Source: JBBQZL01 sp038207745 (GTDB taxonomy: Bacteria > Actinomycetota > Thermoleophilia > Solirubrobacterales > 70-9). From it: a stretch of 7,182 bases of DNA. Position 1 is the stretch's first letter. Every line of letters starts with the position of its first letter. The translations under genes were made by a program, and so were the position numbers. Under the pieces are notes generated by a model that saw only the letters and a list, made by a program, of their open reading frames with translations, did no database searches and was not told the origin of the DNA. The stretch spans positions 1 to 7,182 of the forward strand of contig JBBQZL010000143.1 of the NCBI GenBank assembly GCA_038207745.1, in the 5' to 3' direction. Positions 6,240-7,182 of this stretch are shown here, piece after piece.

Positions 6240-7115
6240 ATGGCAATCGTCATTGACGGCAACACGAAGCTCGTCGTCTCCGGTCTGACCGGGCGCGAGG
6301 GGAGCTTCCACGGGTTGCGCAACCGCGATTACGGGACCGACCTGGTGGCCGGCGTGACGCCCGGCAAGGCCGGCCAGGATGTCGACGGCGTACCGATCTT
6401 CGACACGATCAGGGACGCGGTTACCGAGCGCGGCGCCAACACCTCGATGATCTTCGTCCCGGCCCGCTTCGCGGCTCCCGCGATCAATGAGGCGATCGAC
6501 TCCGGCGTCGGCACCGTGATTGCGATCACCGAGGGGATTCCCGTCCTCGACATGCTCGAGACCTACTGGAAGGCAAAGGAGGCAGGCGTCAGGCTGATCG
6601 GCCCGAACTGCCCCGGAGTCCTTTCCCCGGGCAAGGCCAACGTCGGAATCATCCCGGCCCAGTTCTTCGACCCCGGCTCGATCGGCGTCGTCTCCAAGTC
6701 GGGAACGCTGACCTACCAGATCGGCAACGAGTTGAAGCAGGCGGGCGAGGGAAACTCCTCGATCGTCGGCATCGGCGGCGACCCGATCGTCGGCTCGGAC
6801 TTCATCGACATCCTCACCATGTACGAGGCCGACCCCGACACGGAGGTGATCGTGATGGTCGGCGAGATCGGCGGCGACGCCGAGGAGCGGGCAGCAGAGT
6901 TCATCGCCTCCGACGTCTCCAAGCCGGTGGTCGCCTACATCGCAGGCTTCACCGCCCCTCCGGGCAAGCAGATGGGCCACGCCGGGGCGATCATCTCCGG
7001 CTCATCGGGCACTGCCAAGGCGAAGAAAGAGGCGCTCGAGGCGAAGGGCGTGCGGGTCGGCGAAAGCCCGACCGAGACCGCGGCGATCGCGGTCGAAGTG
7101 CTGCACGGCCTCTAG
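6240..7115 (+). CDS. sucD: Succinyl-CoA synthetase, alpha subunit
   Basis: Alpha subunit, 291 residues against about 289 in E. coli. It binds CoA and carries the phosphohistidine of the reaction. The N-terminal Rossmann-like CoA-binding domain has SGLTGREGSFH (14-24) with the G-x-T-G-x-x-G loop and GVTPGK (38-43). IGPNCPGV (120-127) and SKSGTLTYQ (152-160) are family hallmarks. VGEIGG (207-212) includes E209, the counterpart of the glutamate that contacts the active-site histidine, and MGHAGAIISG (245-254) carries the phosphorylated H247. The stop of sucC (TAG 6237-6239) is followed at once by this ATG. AAGGA at 6225-6229, inside sucC and 10 bases upstream, is the likely ribosome site. This zero-gap arrangement suits equal production of the two subunits. 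Confidence 0.97.
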   Translation: MAIVIDGNTKLVVSGLTGREGSFHGLRNRDYGTDLVAGVTPGKAGQDVDGVPIFDTIRDAVTERGANTSMIFVPARFAAPAINEAIDSGVGTVIAITEGIPVLDMLETYWKAKEAGVRLIGPNCPGVLSPGKANVGIIPAQFFDPGSIGVVSKSGTLTYQIGNELKQAGEGNSSIVGIGGDPIVGSDFIDILTMYEADPDTEVIVMVGEIGGDAEERAAEFIASDVSKPVVAYIAGFTAPPGKQMGHAGAIISGSSGTAKAKKEALEAKGVRVGESPTETAAIAVEVLHGL

Positions 7116-7182
7116 CGTCGGGGCTCGCCTCGGCAAGAGTCGGCTCCGAGCAGCTGACGGAACTCCGCCGCGAGCTTCTCCG
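7112..7182 (-). CDS. Possible C-terminal end of a convergent gene
   Basis: Reading the minus strand from the right edge, one frame gives 22 codons ending at a TAG (7114 to 7112): EKLAAEFRQLLGADS, then CRGEPRR. The helical, charged start and the sudden Arg-rich end look like a protein C-terminus. Its stop would share the CTAG tetramer with the sucD stop, making the two genes convergent and overlapping by 3 bases. With so few residues no family can be named, and a chance open frame in GC-rich DNA is a real alternative. Confidence 0.35.
   Translation of the reverse strand, partial: EKLAAEFRQLLGADSCRGEPRR

Noticed and set aside
5007..6980. A 657-codon open frame on the minus strand opposite sucC and sucD
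   Set aside because: It is fully antisense to two well-conserved genes and its translation is a repetitive Asp/Gly/Val/Leu/Arg-rich mix with no recognisable domain. Such frames stay open by chance opposite GC-rich codons.
7116..7151. Terminator after sucD based on the CTCGG/CCGAG repeat
   Set aside because: The arms are only 5 bases with a 12-base loop and no T-tract; this level of pairing is expected by chance in GC-rich DNA.

Overview
This window reads as a GC-rich chromosomal segment of an actinobacterium. Strong G/C preference at third codon positions, TTG and ATG starts, weak or absent Shine-Dalgarno sites on several genes, and actinobacterial-looking SucC, SucD and membrane phosphatase-like proteins all fit. 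A Thermoleophilia/Solirubrobacterales-type host is my guess from general protein style only. No phage, transposon, CRISPR, tRNA or rRNA signal was found.

Layout: (1) Positions 1-1587, minus strand: an exported formylglycine-type sulfatase whose C-terminus is cut off by the window edge. (2) Positions 1588-1666: a short divergent intergenic region. (3) Positions 1667-3802, plus strand: a large membrane protein with five predicted transmembrane segments and an extracytoplasmic alkaline-phosphatase/sulfatase-superfamily domain using a probable Thr nucleophile. It overlaps by 11 bases a GNAT acetyltransferase starting at TTG 3792. (4) Positions 4290-4973, minus strand: a HAD hydrolase of the haloacid dehalogenase type II subgroup, convergent with the GNAT gene. 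(5) Positions 4974-5090: a divergent promoter region with a perfect short palindrome. (6) Positions 5091-7115, plus strand: sucC and sucD with no bases between them, encoding both subunits of succinyl-CoA synthetase. (7) From 7112 to the right edge, minus strand: a possible C-terminal tail of a convergent gene.

The sucCD pair is central metabolism (TCA cycle, substrate-level phosphorylation). The left half is an envelope-facing module: two members of the same metalloenzyme superfamily transcribed away from each other, one with a Cys nucleophile that should become formylglycine, the other with Thr and a membrane anchor. They could act on sulfated or phosphorylated glycans or envelope polymers, but neither substrate can be read from the sequence.

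I do not see a clearly undescribed system here. The observations most worth a second look are the divergent sulfatase/membrane-phosphatase pair, the altered active site of the HAD protein, and a marked window-wide excess of GATC.
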